A program made the translations under genes and the position numbers. From the IMG/VR virus record IMGVR_UViG_3300017917_002434, positions 205,731 to 269,730 of that record: a stretch of DNA of 64,000 nt; one strand, written 5' to 3'. Source of the DNA: a virus. Under the pieces are notes generated by a model, which was not told the origin of the DNA, searched no databases, and saw only the letters and a list, made by a program, of their open reading frames with translations. Shown here in pieces: positions 25,175 through 32,498 of the stretch (within the stretch, counting starts at the first letter, position 1; the number at the start of each line of letters is the position of its first letter).

Positions 25175-25552
25175 ATGGATAAAGTTTTAACAAATCTACC
25201 GCAAAGCGAATCGATCGATAGTGCTAATCGTACTAAGACGTATCTTAATAACTTTGGTAACAACGGAGAAGAATACCTTAGTGCCGAAGTAGATGCTACT
25301 ATAGGATTCTTAACTAATAAGGGATTTGGTATCGAAGCTGCTTCAGTTACAGCGATCGTTCTTCTACAACAGGCTAAAAGGGACGGCTTTCCTGTTTTTA
25401 AATTACTAGAAACATTACAATCATTAAATCAACTAGAACTCTCAGGTCTAGTGGCAGAAATATTAAATCTTAATCGTAGCCAAACTTCTAGATTAGGATT
25501 TCGAACAGCTATATCTGCTAATCAAATCAAACTTAGAAATATCAGAGCATAA
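25175..25552 (+). CDS. Conserved T4-like phage protein, probably structural
   Basis: 125 residues. Mostly helical with the pattern YLNNF...EYLSAEVDATIGFLTNKGF and ELSGLVAEILNLNRSQTSRLGF, which I recognise as a conserved small protein of marine T4-like phages found near the tail and head-completion genes. Its stop overlaps the gp4 start (TAATG), so the two are coupled. Function unknown. Confidence 0.75.
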   Translation: MDKVLTNLPQSESIDSANRTKTYLNNFGNNGEEYLSAEVDATIGFLTNKGFGIEAASVTAIVLLQQAKRDGFPVFKLLETLQSLNQLELSGLVAEILNLNRSQTSRLGFRTAISANQIKLRNIRA

Positions 25553-25992
25553 TGGTACGGTTCGCCCAGGGAAAATTCGAGATGAAGAATCCCGACAAAT
25601 ACATCGGGAAAAAAACACCACTGGCACGTAGTTCATGGGAGTTTGTTTTCATGCGTATGTTAGACGAACACCCGGGAGTTGAGAAATGGGCGAGCGAAAG
25701 TATACAGATTCCTTATAGAGATCCACTAACAGGCAAATATACAATATATGTGCCTGATTTTTTTATCGTGTACAACGATAAGGGTGGAAAAAAACATGCC
25801 GAGGTCGTTGAAGTAAAACCGAGCAATCATATGTTCTTAGAAAAAGTAGGAAAAAGTAGATACAATCAAGAGCAGTATGTAAAAAACATGGCTAAGTGGG
25901 AAGCGGCAAACGCTTGGTGTAAACAACAGGGTATAAAGTTTAGAGTAGTCAACGAAGACGATATTTTCCACAAAGGCTCAAAACGCAGATAA
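25552..25992 (+). CDS. gp4: Head completion protein gp4 (nuclease fold)
   Basis: 146 residues, T4 gp4 (50/65) family. TPLARSSWEFVFMRMLD and YVPDFFIVY...HAEVVEVKPSNH give the E...D...ExK arrangement of a TnsA/PD-(D/E)xK nuclease-like fold. RYNQEQYVKNMAKWEAA completes the family pattern. In T4 gp4 is needed to finish DNA-filled heads before tail joining. Overlaps its upstream neighbour by 1 nt. Confidence 0.9.
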   Translation: MVRFAQGKFEMKNPDKYIGKKTPLARSSWEFVFMRMLDEHPGVEKWASESIQIPYRDPLTGKYTIYVPDFFIVYNDKGGKKHAEVVEVKPSNHMFLEKVGKSRYNQEQYVKNMAKWEAANAWCKQQGIKFRVVNEDDIFHKGSKRR

Positions 25993-25999
25993 GTATAGT

Positions 26000-26482
26000 A
26001 TGACGAAAAAACTTGAAGAACTATTCAATTTAGAGGATACTAGGAACGTAGAAGTTAAGGTTCCTGTAATCGAAGAATCTAAGGATGAAGTACGGGATCT
26101 AGAACGTAGTTATAGGGAAGTCGATGCTATAGCTGGACAATTACCGGCTATCGCAGATCTAGAAAATCTCGGAGAAAACGAACTTGATGCGTTAGCAAAA
26201 AAAGCCGAAGAAGCCTATGATGATCTCATGGATTTAGGCATGAATGTAGAAGTACGATACAGCGGAAGAATTTTTGAAGTAGCAGGAACTATGCTTAAAA
26301 ATGCCATAGATGCTAAATCTGCTAAAATTGACAAAAAGCTCAAAGCTATAGATGCTAAATTGAAAAAATTAAAAATTGACAAAGATGCTGGCGACGAGGA
26401 TCCTAATAGTATGCTTAACGGGCAGGCCTTTGTCATAACCGATCGCAACGAGTTATTGAAAAAACTCCAAGGAAAGGAATAA
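26000..26482 (+). CDS. gp16: Small terminase subunit gp16-like
   Basis: 160 residues, almost wholly helical. The central AKKAEEAYDDLMDLGMNVEVRY followed by RIFEVAGTMLKNAIDAKSAK and a Lys-rich coiled coil (KLKAIDAKLKKLKI) matches gp16 of T4-like phages, which forms a ring that recognises DNA and stimulates gp17. It follows gp4 by 7 nt. Gp17 is encoded three genes downstream, not next to it as in T4. Confidence 0.85.
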   Translation: MTKKLEELFNLEDTRNVEVKVPVIEESKDEVRDLERSYREVDAIAGQLPAIADLENLGENELDALAKKAEEAYDDLMDLGMNVEVRYSGRIFEVAGTMLKNAIDAKSAKIDKKLKAIDAKLKKLKIDKDAGDEDPNSMLNGQAFVITDRNELLKKLQGKE

Positions 26483-26485
26483 ATA
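26478..26485 (+). promoter_or_regulatory. Late promoter box AATAAATA, leaderless
   Basis: Overlaps the gp16 stop codon and lies 5 nt before the ATG at 26491. Confidence 0.7.
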
Positions 26486-26490
26486 CTGAT

Positions 26491-27054
26491 ATGAAAACAC
26501 TAAAAGATTACCTAGCTGAGAGTAAAAAAACCTACGGATTTCGCATCAAAGTAGCAGGTCCCTTGCCAGAAGGCTTTGAAGATAGAGCCAAAGCAAAAAT
26601 GGGCAAATACGGCTGCGGCAAATTTGAAAAGGTTGCTACTACTCCTATCCAAAAAACTGCTCTAGAGTTCCTAGACCTATCAAACATTGAAGTTACTGTT
26701 TTTGAGTGTGAGTGTTCATACCCAGTAACACCACAGCAGGTACAGGTAGATATCCATGAGTCTACTGGTATTTCTAATACTCATCTAAGAGTTAGAAATG
26801 TTAATGATCCATTTGAACAAGCAGAACCCCTAGGCGATCCTAGTGGAAAAGCATTGTTAAATGACAGCGAATTAAAAGATGCTGAAAAAATCAAACACAA
26901 AGAAAATTTTGGAAATGAATTTACAGCATCGTTCTTGAAAGATATTGCTAAAGTCAGCAAAGAAAGAACAAAAGAATCAAATCAGGGCGAATATAAGATG
27001 CCCAAAACACCTAAACAAGATAAAGCAGGCATGAAAAGTGCCTTGGGGAGTTAA
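26491..27054 (+). CDS. Putative internal head protein with capsid-targeting-like peptide
   Basis: 187 residues. The N terminus MKTLKDYLAESKKT resembles the T4 capsid-targeting sequence (MKTYQEFIAEA), and L-A-E before Ser would fit gp21 protease cleavage. A compact domain follows (residues ~15-105, with an ECECSYPVTPQQVQVDIHES segment), then a charged, disordered tail. Lies between terminase subunits with a leaderless late promoter. Conserved in related phages as far as I can recognise; biochemical role unknown. Confidence 0.7.
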   Translation: MKTLKDYLAESKKTYGFRIKVAGPLPEGFEDRAKAKMGKYGCGKFEKVATTPIQKTALEFLDLSNIEVTVFECECSYPVTPQQVQVDIHESTGISNTHLRVRNVNDPFEQAEPLGDPSGKALLNDSELKDAEKIKHKENFGNEFTASFLKDIAKVSKERTKESNQGEYKMPKTPKQDKAGMKSALGS

Positions 27055-27055
27055 T

Positions 27056-27598
27056 ATGGATTTTAAAGCTATACTAGAAAAGATGGCCGAACTAGATGCT
27101 AGTAAGGTATCAGAGGAGTGTGGCATGCCCATGACATCCTCAGCACCAAACACAGCACCACCGTCGATGAGTATTAATCTTAATGCTCAGGGACTAGATA
27201 ATATTCAATCGTTAATGCAATTGATTAACAAAGTCAATCCTAGCATGTCAACACCGATGGGAGGAAACAGTTCCGAGCCCACATTGCCGATGGTCAAACC
27301 TGAGCCTTCGATGGCATCTTTAAGAGACAAACTCTTACCTAAAGAGCCGCCAAAATTAGCAGATAACGACATCGATCCAATGGATAACATGGATCGCGAA
27401 GAGGAATCATTTGCTAACGCACCAGACGGAGCATCAGAGCCCGAAATCAAACCTATGAGTGCTGCGGTACCAAATGGGGACGACTTACATCGTAAGAAAC
27501 GACAATTCCCTGCTACACAGCCCGGTGATAATCCAATGGCTGTAGAAAATATCAAAGCACAACTAGAAGCTCTGTTAGCAGAAATTAAATCTAAATAA
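27056..27598 (+). CDS. Disordered virion-associated protein
   Basis: 180 residues from the ATG at 27056 (1 nt after the previous stop). Very rich in Pro, Met, Asn and Ser. The middle is low-complexity. The C-terminal DDLHRKKRQFPATQPGDNPMA followed by a short helix is a motif I recognise from T4-like marine phages. Likely a flexible virion or internal head protein; no enzymatic motif. Confidence 0.7.
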   Translation: MDFKAILEKMAELDASKVSEECGMPMTSSAPNTAPPSMSINLNAQGLDNIQSLMQLINKVNPSMSTPMGGNSSEPTLPMVKPEPSMASLRDKLLPKEPPKLADNDIDPMDNMDREEESFANAPDGASEPEIKPMSAAVPNGDDLHRKKRQFPATQPGDNPMAVENIKAQLEALLAEIKSK

Positions 27599-27613
27599 TT
27601 TCGCAGTTAAACC

Positions 27614-27641
27614 AAATAGGCTCTTCGGAGCCTATTTTTTT
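27614..27641 (+). terminator. Rho-independent terminator before gp17
   Basis: 10-bp stem AAATAGGCTC / GAGCCTATTT closed by a TTCG tetraloop, followed by T's. Confidence 0.92.
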
Positions 27642-27642
27642 C

Positions 27643-27650
27643 ATTAAATA
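27643..27650 (+). promoter_or_regulatory. Late-type box ATTAAATA, leaderless gp17
   Basis: 5 nt before the ATG at 27656; directly follows the terminator. Confidence 0.65.
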
Positions 27651-27655
27651 GTTGT

Positions 27656-29242
27656 ATGGCAAAGTCATTAGATGGTAATCTCATCAAGAAAGCACATGCC
27701 CAGACCAAATATACTTTAGAAGAAGTAAAGCATCTGGAAGCATGTATGGATCCTGTAACAGGACCTTTGTATTTCTGTAGGAATTTTTTAAAGATCCAAC
27801 ATCCTGTTCGTGGAAGTATTCCATTTGAACCTTACGAATATCAAGAAAGATTAATACAGGCCTATCACGAAAACAAGCAGTGTATTGCTATGTTACCTCG
27901 TCAGATGGGTAAGACAACCTGTGCCACAGGTTATCTATTATGGTATACAATGTTTGTACCAGAAGCACAGGTTCTGATCGCTGCTCACAAATATGAGGGT
28001 GCTCAGGATATTATGAATCGTTATCGCTATGGTTATGAAAATCTGCCTGACTTTATACGTGCTGGTGTTTATAGTTATAATAGGAATACAATCGAGTATG
28101 ATAATGGTGCTCGTATCCAAGCAACCACAACCACTGAAAACACCGGTCGTGGTAAATCGCTATCCTTAATTTACTGTGACGAGTTTGCGTTCGTACAGCC
28201 GCCAGAGAAAGCCAAGGAGTTCTGGACTGCCTTATCACCGACATTGTCTACAGGCGGTAAGTGTATTATTACATCAACACCAAACTCAGACGAAGATCAG
28301 TTTGCTCTTATCTGGACAGAAGCTAACAAAAAGTTTGACGAGTTTGGCAACGAACAAAAACTAGGTACCAACGGATTCTACAGTTATTTCGCACACTGGG
28401 CAGAGCATCCAGATCGTGATGAAGAGTGGGCTAAGGTAGAACGTGCCAAGATCGGTGAAGAGCGTTTCCGCCGTGAGTTTGACTGCGAGTTCTTGATCTT
28501 TGACGAAACATTAATCAACGCAGTAAAACTAGCCGAACTCAAAGGTAGCGAACCTGTAATGACTATGGGTCAGACACGTTGGTATAAAGAAATAAATCCG
28601 CAGGCCACATATCTCATAGCACTAGATCCTAGCTTGGGCACAGGCGGCGACTATGCTGCCATAGAAGTTTTTGAGATGCCTGCTATGGAGCAGGTAGCAG
28701 AATGGCGACACAATCTAACACCTATACAAAGTCAAGTAAAACATATGAGAGAAATATTAAAATATATTTCTGAACGATCGATGGAATTAGGTGGACAGCC
28801 CCAGATTTATTATTCTGTAGAAAATAATTCGTTAGGCGAAGCAGCATTGATCGTCATTAATGATATAGGCGAAGAGAATTTTCCTGGACTATTTTTAAGT
28901 GAACCTATACGCAAAGGACATGTGCGTAAGTTCCGCAAAGGATTTAACACAACACACAGGACTAAAGTAACTGCCTGTAGTCAACTTAAAAATATGCTAG
29001 AAACCTATAAGATGAAAATACATAGTAAGCCTCTGATTTCTGAGCTAAAAACATTCGTAGCACACGGTGTGGGTTTTGGTGCTAAAACAGGAGAACACGA
29101 CGATCTAGTTTCGTCCACTCTGTTAATCATACGTATGGCTGGTATCTTAGCAGATTGGGATCCGCACATATATGAAAAAATGACAGAACGACTGTCTGAA
29201 GAACAGTTACCCATGCCCATTTATGTAAGTTCTATATATTAA
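27656..29242 (+). CDS. gp17: Large terminase subunit gp17
   Basis: 528 residues. ATPase domain: Walker A-type PRQMGKTT (81-88), Walker B LIYCDEFAFV with Asp175-Glu176, and the coupling motif TSTPN. RNase H-like nuclease domain: LIALDPSLGTGGDYAAIEVF (first Asp), VENNSLGEAAL (catalytic Glu), and the C-terminal GEHDDLVSSTLL (last Asp). This is the headful packaging motor. Size is a little shorter than T4 gp17 (610). Own terminator-separated leaderless late unit. Confidence 0.97.
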   Translation: MAKSLDGNLIKKAHAQTKYTLEEVKHLEACMDPVTGPLYFCRNFLKIQHPVRGSIPFEPYEYQERLIQAYHENKQCIAMLPRQMGKTTCATGYLLWYTMFVPEAQVLIAAHKYEGAQDIMNRYRYGYENLPDFIRAGVYSYNRNTIEYDNGARIQATTTTENTGRGKSLSLIYCDEFAFVQPPEKAKEFWTALSPTLSTGGKCIITSTPNSDEDQFALIWTEANKKFDEFGNEQKLGTNGFYSYFAHWAEHPDRDEEWAKVERAKIGEERFRREFDCEFLIFDETLINAVKLAELKGSEPVMTMGQTRWYKEINPQATYLIALDPSLGTGGDYAAIEVFEMPAMEQVAEWRHNLTPIQSQVKHMREILKYISERSMELGGQPQIYYSVENNSLGEAALIVINDIGEENFPGLFLSEPIRKGHVRKFRKGFNTTHRTKVTACSQLKNMLETYKMKIHSKPLISELKTFVAHGVGFGAKTGEHDDLVSSTLLIIRMAGILADWDPHIYEKMTERLSEEQLPMPIYVSSIY

Positions 29243-29250
29243 GATAAATA
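29243..29250 (+). promoter_or_regulatory. Late promoter box GATAAATA, leaderless
   Basis: 5 nt before the ATG at 29256; no Shine-Dalgarno. Confidence 0.7.
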
Positions 29251-29255
29251 TAAAC

Positions 29256-30998
29256 ATGGAAGATAATATCAAAAGTGTAAGCACTGACCTTTTTTACAAG
29301 ATTAGAAGCCGATTTTCAGGCCTAAAATTAGGATCTGAATTAGGCGAAATTACCATCAACCCAGAAGAAGCTGTATTCTTTGATTTTGATTACATGGAAG
29401 GACAAAATCCTGTCGGACATGTAAGCATCAGTCTAGCTGAGCCTGGAAACATGAAAGTCTACTATAGTACAGGTATTACTGAAAATATGGATGCTGTACA
29501 GAAAGATACATGGTATGATTTTTTAAGAGGACTTAGAGAATTTGCCAAAAGACGATTAATGAGTTTTGATACACGAGATATTACTAAGGATAATTTAGAT
29601 CAAAGAGACTTTAGTTTCTTGAGTCAATACGCAAATAATACACCTGTCGGAGAGGGAGTTATGAAAGAAGGAATGTACGGTACTGCTAAAACCAGTTACC
29701 AAAAATTAGAAAACACAAGATTGATCATCAAACACGATCAACAGGTAGATGAAACTAGCCCGGGTGCTCGAACCAGACACATCAATGCTATGTTCATAGA
29801 AAACGGCCAAGGTGAGCGATTTAAATATCCGTTCATTCATTTAGCAGGTGCTCGTGCTATGCAGAGGCATGTACAGGAAGGCGGTTTGCCCTACGACGAT
29901 ATTGGCAAACACATCATTGGTATCAGTGAAAAAATCGCACATCTAAAGAATTTTGGAAATTACGTAGTACGAAATGATCTCATGAACTCCGAAACTAATG
30001 AGATCGTCGGTCGTGCTCATGAAACACTAGATAGTCTAAGAGAAACAATTAAAAAATTAGCCAAGAAAAGTCATTATGAACAATTTAAGGCACAGTTCCA
30101 GGCAGAACAGGTAACAGAGGTACCAGAAGAGTTCATCGAAGATCTAACTAATAAATTTACAGTAAAGAATTTCAAAGAAGATATCAAGGCCGCATTCCCT
30201 ATCATTTATAGCCTAATGCAGACCAAAGAAGATATACATTATGACGACATAGTCGCGATGACTCAACCAACTAACGAAGAAGTAGAACTCGACCTCGAAA
30301 GCGTAGAAGAATTTGATGATCCATTTTCAAAATTTGAAGATTGGGCTATGAACTTAGGCGAAGATAATGCTATCACTAGTCAAGACGAAGAAGAAAAAGC
30401 AGCAGCAGTAGAAAAATTACAGGCTCTGGTAGGCGAACATTTTCCCGCAGGTGTTGATGGTCAAAACGCCATCAGCAGCTTAAAAGGCATAATCGACGAT
30501 CCCGAACTAGCACGTGAAATCAAAGATGCTGCTAAAGAAGACGCAGACACTTGCGTTCGACCTTTAGTATATCAATGGCTAGAAAATAATGCTCCAGACG
30601 TAGTGGACGAATTAGATTTTGGTGACATGGATATGCCAGACGAACCTCAATATGATGACGAAGGCGGAGACACAGATGATTCTTACGCTCTAGCATCGGC
30701 AGGTCACGGATCTGATGAGGACTATGGAGACTTTGGCAACGAATACGAAGGAATCGATCCCCAAGAACAAAAAATAAATGTGCAAGAAGTTGCTGAATTT
30801 ATGTTTACAGGCTATGATCCAATCAAAAAAACATTTCCTAAAGGCCCAGAAGGTATGATCACTATGGTAGGCAAAAAATTTGGACCAAAGGCCGAATCCG
30901 CAGCACGTGAATTAGTGATGCGTATGGCACCTAACCAAAATACACAAGTACCACAGGTAAATGAATTATCAAGAATCAAAGAATTATCTGGACTATAA
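29256..30998 (+). CDS. Conserved large structural protein of T4-like marine phages
   Basis: 580 residues. The block INAMFIENGQGERFKYPFIH...GARAMQRHVQEGG.PYDDIGKHIIG is a signature I recognise in large uncharacterised proteins of marine T4-like phages. The N-terminal ~110 residues look like a compact alpha/beta domain. Residues ~330-510 are strongly acidic and probably disordered. It follows gp17 with a leaderless late promoter and ends at a terminator. Likely a virion or internal head protein; no function assigned. Confidence 0.75.
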   Translation: MEDNIKSVSTDLFYKIRSRFSGLKLGSELGEITINPEEAVFFDFDYMEGQNPVGHVSISLAEPGNMKVYYSTGITENMDAVQKDTWYDFLRGLREFAKRRLMSFDTRDITKDNLDQRDFSFLSQYANNTPVGEGVMKEGMYGTAKTSYQKLENTRLIIKHDQQVDETSPGARTRHINAMFIENGQGERFKYPFIHLAGARAMQRHVQEGGLPYDDIGKHIIGISEKIAHLKNFGNYVVRNDLMNSETNEIVGRAHETLDSLRETIKKLAKKSHYEQFKAQFQAEQVTEVPEEFIEDLTNKFTVKNFKEDIKAAFPIIYSLMQTKEDIHYDDIVAMTQPTNEEVELDLESVEEFDDPFSKFEDWAMNLGEDNAITSQDEEEKAAAVEKLQALVGEHFPAGVDGQNAISSLKGIIDDPELAREIKDAAKEDADTCVRPLVYQWLENNAPDVVDELDFGDMDMPDEPQYDDEGGDTDDSYALASAGHGSDEDYGDFGNEYEGIDPQEQKINVQEVAEFMFTGYDPIKKTFPKGPEGMITMVGKKFGPKAESAARELVMRMAPNQNTQVPQVNELSRIKELSGL

Positions 30999-31011
30999 TA
31001 ACTTATAACTC

Positions 31012-31040
31012 GAGATTGGGCACTTAGGTGCCCTTTCTCT
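31012..31040 (+). terminator. Rho-independent terminator
   Basis: GGGCAC / GTGCCC stem with a TTAG loop (31018-31033), extended by GAGA/TCTC pairing, then a pyrimidine tail. Confidence 0.8.
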
Positions 31041-31098
31041 TGATCAATATTACCATTTCACGTTTACCAACCATCGGTTGTCGGCGTTAATATATACA

Positions 31099-31120
31099 GT
31101 TGTCGACGAATCTCGACAAC
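31099..31120 (+). other. 5'-leader stem-loop of exported peptide gene
   Basis: Perfect 8-bp stem GTTGTCGA / TCGACAAC with loop CGAATC. It ends 9 nt before the TGGAGA ribosome site. GTTGTCG also occurs at 31077-31083. Could stabilise the mRNA or be a regulator site. Confidence 0.6.
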
Positions 31121-31143
31121 AAAAATAAAATGGAGATTTTCAT

Positions 31144-31326
31144 ATGAAATCAGTAGTAACTTTATTCGCTACACTCTTCGCAGTTTCTGCTTTTGCCCAA
31201 GCACCTGCAGCTCCTGCTAAGAAAGAAGAAGCAAAGCCTGCTGCCGCAGCACCTGCTAAGAAAGAAGAAGCAAAGCCAGCAGCACCAGCTAAGAAAGAAG
31301 AAAAGAAAGACGCAGCCAAGAAGTAA
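31144..31326 (+). CDS. Exported Ala/Lys/Pro-rich small protein
   Basis: 60 residues. The first ~20 (MKSVVTLFATLFAVSAFAQA) form a typical Sec signal peptide with an A-x-A-type cleavage site. The mature part is a direct repeat of PAKKEEAKPAA units, highly charged and disordered. SD TGGAGA precedes the ATG by 9 nt. It is isolated between two terminators, so it is its own transcription unit. Similar signal-plus-AKP proteins are common in Gram-negative bacterial genomes, so acquisition from the host is likely. Function unknown; periplasmic location is predicted. Confidence 0.8.
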   Translation: MKSVVTLFATLFAVSAFAQAPAAPAKKEEAKPAAAAPAKKEEAKPAAPAKKEEKKDAAKK

Positions 31327-31334
31327 TTGGTCCG

Positions 31335-31368
31335 AAGAAAGGGTTCTGTAATAGAACCTTTTCTTTTG
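31335..31368 (+). terminator. Rho-independent terminator after exported peptide gene
   Basis: 13-bp stem (31335-31347 with 31353-31365, one G-U pair), loop GTAAT, T-rich 3' side. Confidence 0.85.
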
Positions 31369-31400
31369 GCGAAAAAAAATATTGTAAACATCTTGTTTTT

Positions 31401-31408
31401 TATAAATA
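31401..31408 (+). promoter_or_regulatory. Perfect late promoter TATAAATA for gp32
   Basis: The exact T4 late consensus. Predicts a start near 31414 and a leader of about 60 nt before the gp32 ATG. Confidence 0.85.
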
Positions 31409-31413
31409 AATCA

Positions 31414-31474
31414 CGCATAATAACAATATGCGTAAGGCATACATTTTAAGGCATATTAAAGGAGGCAATTTAAA
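31414..31474 (+). promoter_or_regulatory. gp32 mRNA leader with alternative hairpins
   Basis: CGCATA (31414-31419) pairs with TATGCG (31427-31432). The same TATGC can also pair with GCATA at 31437-31441 or 31451-31455; AAGGCATA is directly repeated. The Shine-Dalgarno AAAGGAGG (31458-31465) follows the last copy. In T4 a leader pseudoknot mediates gp32 autoregulation; this leader is a candidate analogue. Confidence 0.55.
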
Positions 31475-32443
31475 ATGGCAACATTAGCAGAAATCCGTGC
31501 GAAACTTCAAGAAGCACAAGCAGGCCAAGGCGGCAAATCAAGCGGCGGCGACAACGCAATCTATCCACACTGGAACATGGCAGAAGGTAAAGAAGCAACT
31601 ATTCGTTTCTTGCCCGACGGTGATTCTAACAACACTTTCTTCTGGATTGAACGAGCAATGATTAAATTGCCGTTTGCTGGAATCAAAGGTGACACATCAA
31701 GTAAACCTGTACAAGTACAAGTTCCTTGTATGGAAATGTGGAATGAAACCTGTCCTATCCTAAGCGAAGTGCGTGGTTGGTTCAAAGATAAATCACTAGA
31801 AGACATGGGTCGTAAGTATTGGAAGAAGCGTTCTTACATCTTCCAAGGCTTCGTTGTTAAGAATCCTATCGCAGAAGATACAACTCCAGAAAACCCAATT
31901 CGCCGATTTATCATCGGTCCTCAAATCTATCAAATCATTAAGAGTGCGTTGATGGATCCTGAGCTAAATGAACTACCAACTGATTTCAACCACGGTGTTG
32001 ATTTCCGTATTGCTAAAACTAGCAAAGGTGGTTATGCTGACTACAGCACATCAAAGTGGAGCCGTGTTGAACGTGCCCTTAGCGATGAAGAACGTGCGGC
32101 AGTCGAAGCACAAGGTCTGTTTAACTTAAAAGACTTCTTACCAAAGAAACCCACAGAAGTAGAACTCAAAGTCATTAAAGAGATGTTTGAAGCATCTGTC
32201 GACGGAGAAGCCTACGATATGGAACGTTGGGGTCAGTACTTCAAACCAGCAGGACTCGGTCAAGCAACAGGTGATCCAGTAGCACGTCGTTCAGACGATG
32301 TACCGGCAGGTGAAGACGATGAGCCGGCAGTAGCCGCTCCGGCCCCTAAGGCAGAGGCAGCACCAGCAACAGCAGCCGCAGGTGCTAACAACAGTAGAGC
32401 ACAAGACATCCTAGCGATGATCCGCTCACGTCAAGGCCAATAA
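31475..32443 (+). CDS. gp32: Single-stranded DNA-binding protein gp32
   Basis: 322 residues. The N-terminal basic/hydrophobic segment and the core NAIYPHWNMAEGKEATIRFLPDG, PCMEMWNETCPILSEVRGWF (Cys85, Cys93) and KKRSYIFQGFVV match gp32 of T4-like phages. The C terminus is acidic and Ala/Pro-rich with a final short helix, as expected for the protein-interaction tail. Coats ssDNA for replication and recombination. Very strong SD and perfect late promoter upstream; uvsX follows. Confidence 0.95.
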   Translation: MATLAEIRAKLQEAQAGQGGKSSGGDNAIYPHWNMAEGKEATIRFLPDGDSNNTFFWIERAMIKLPFAGIKGDTSSKPVQVQVPCMEMWNETCPILSEVRGWFKDKSLEDMGRKYWKKRSYIFQGFVVKNPIAEDTTPENPIRRFIIGPQIYQIIKSALMDPELNELPTDFNHGVDFRIAKTSKGGYADYSTSKWSRVERALSDEERAAVEAQGLFNLKDFLPKKPTEVELKVIKEMFEASVDGEAYDMERWGQYFKPAGLGQATGDPVARRSDDVPAGEDDEPAVAAPAPKAEAAPATAAAGANNSRAQDILAMIRSRQGQ

Positions 32444-32450
32444 AGCGACA

Positions 32451-32476
32451 GGAGGGGGTAATTCCCCTCCATTCCA
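32451..32476 (+). terminator. Hairpin between gp32 and uvsX, weak terminator
   Basis: 7-bp stem GGAGGGG / CCCCTCC with loop GTAATT, followed by ATTCCATTT. The poor T run suggests partial termination, giving more gp32 than UvsX. Confidence 0.65.
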
Positions 32477-32498
32477 TTTCTGTGAGGATTGAATAATA

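Noticed and set aside
27205-27555. 116-codon minus-strand frame
   Set aside because: Antisense to the Pro/Met-rich structural gene; no promoter or ribosome site.
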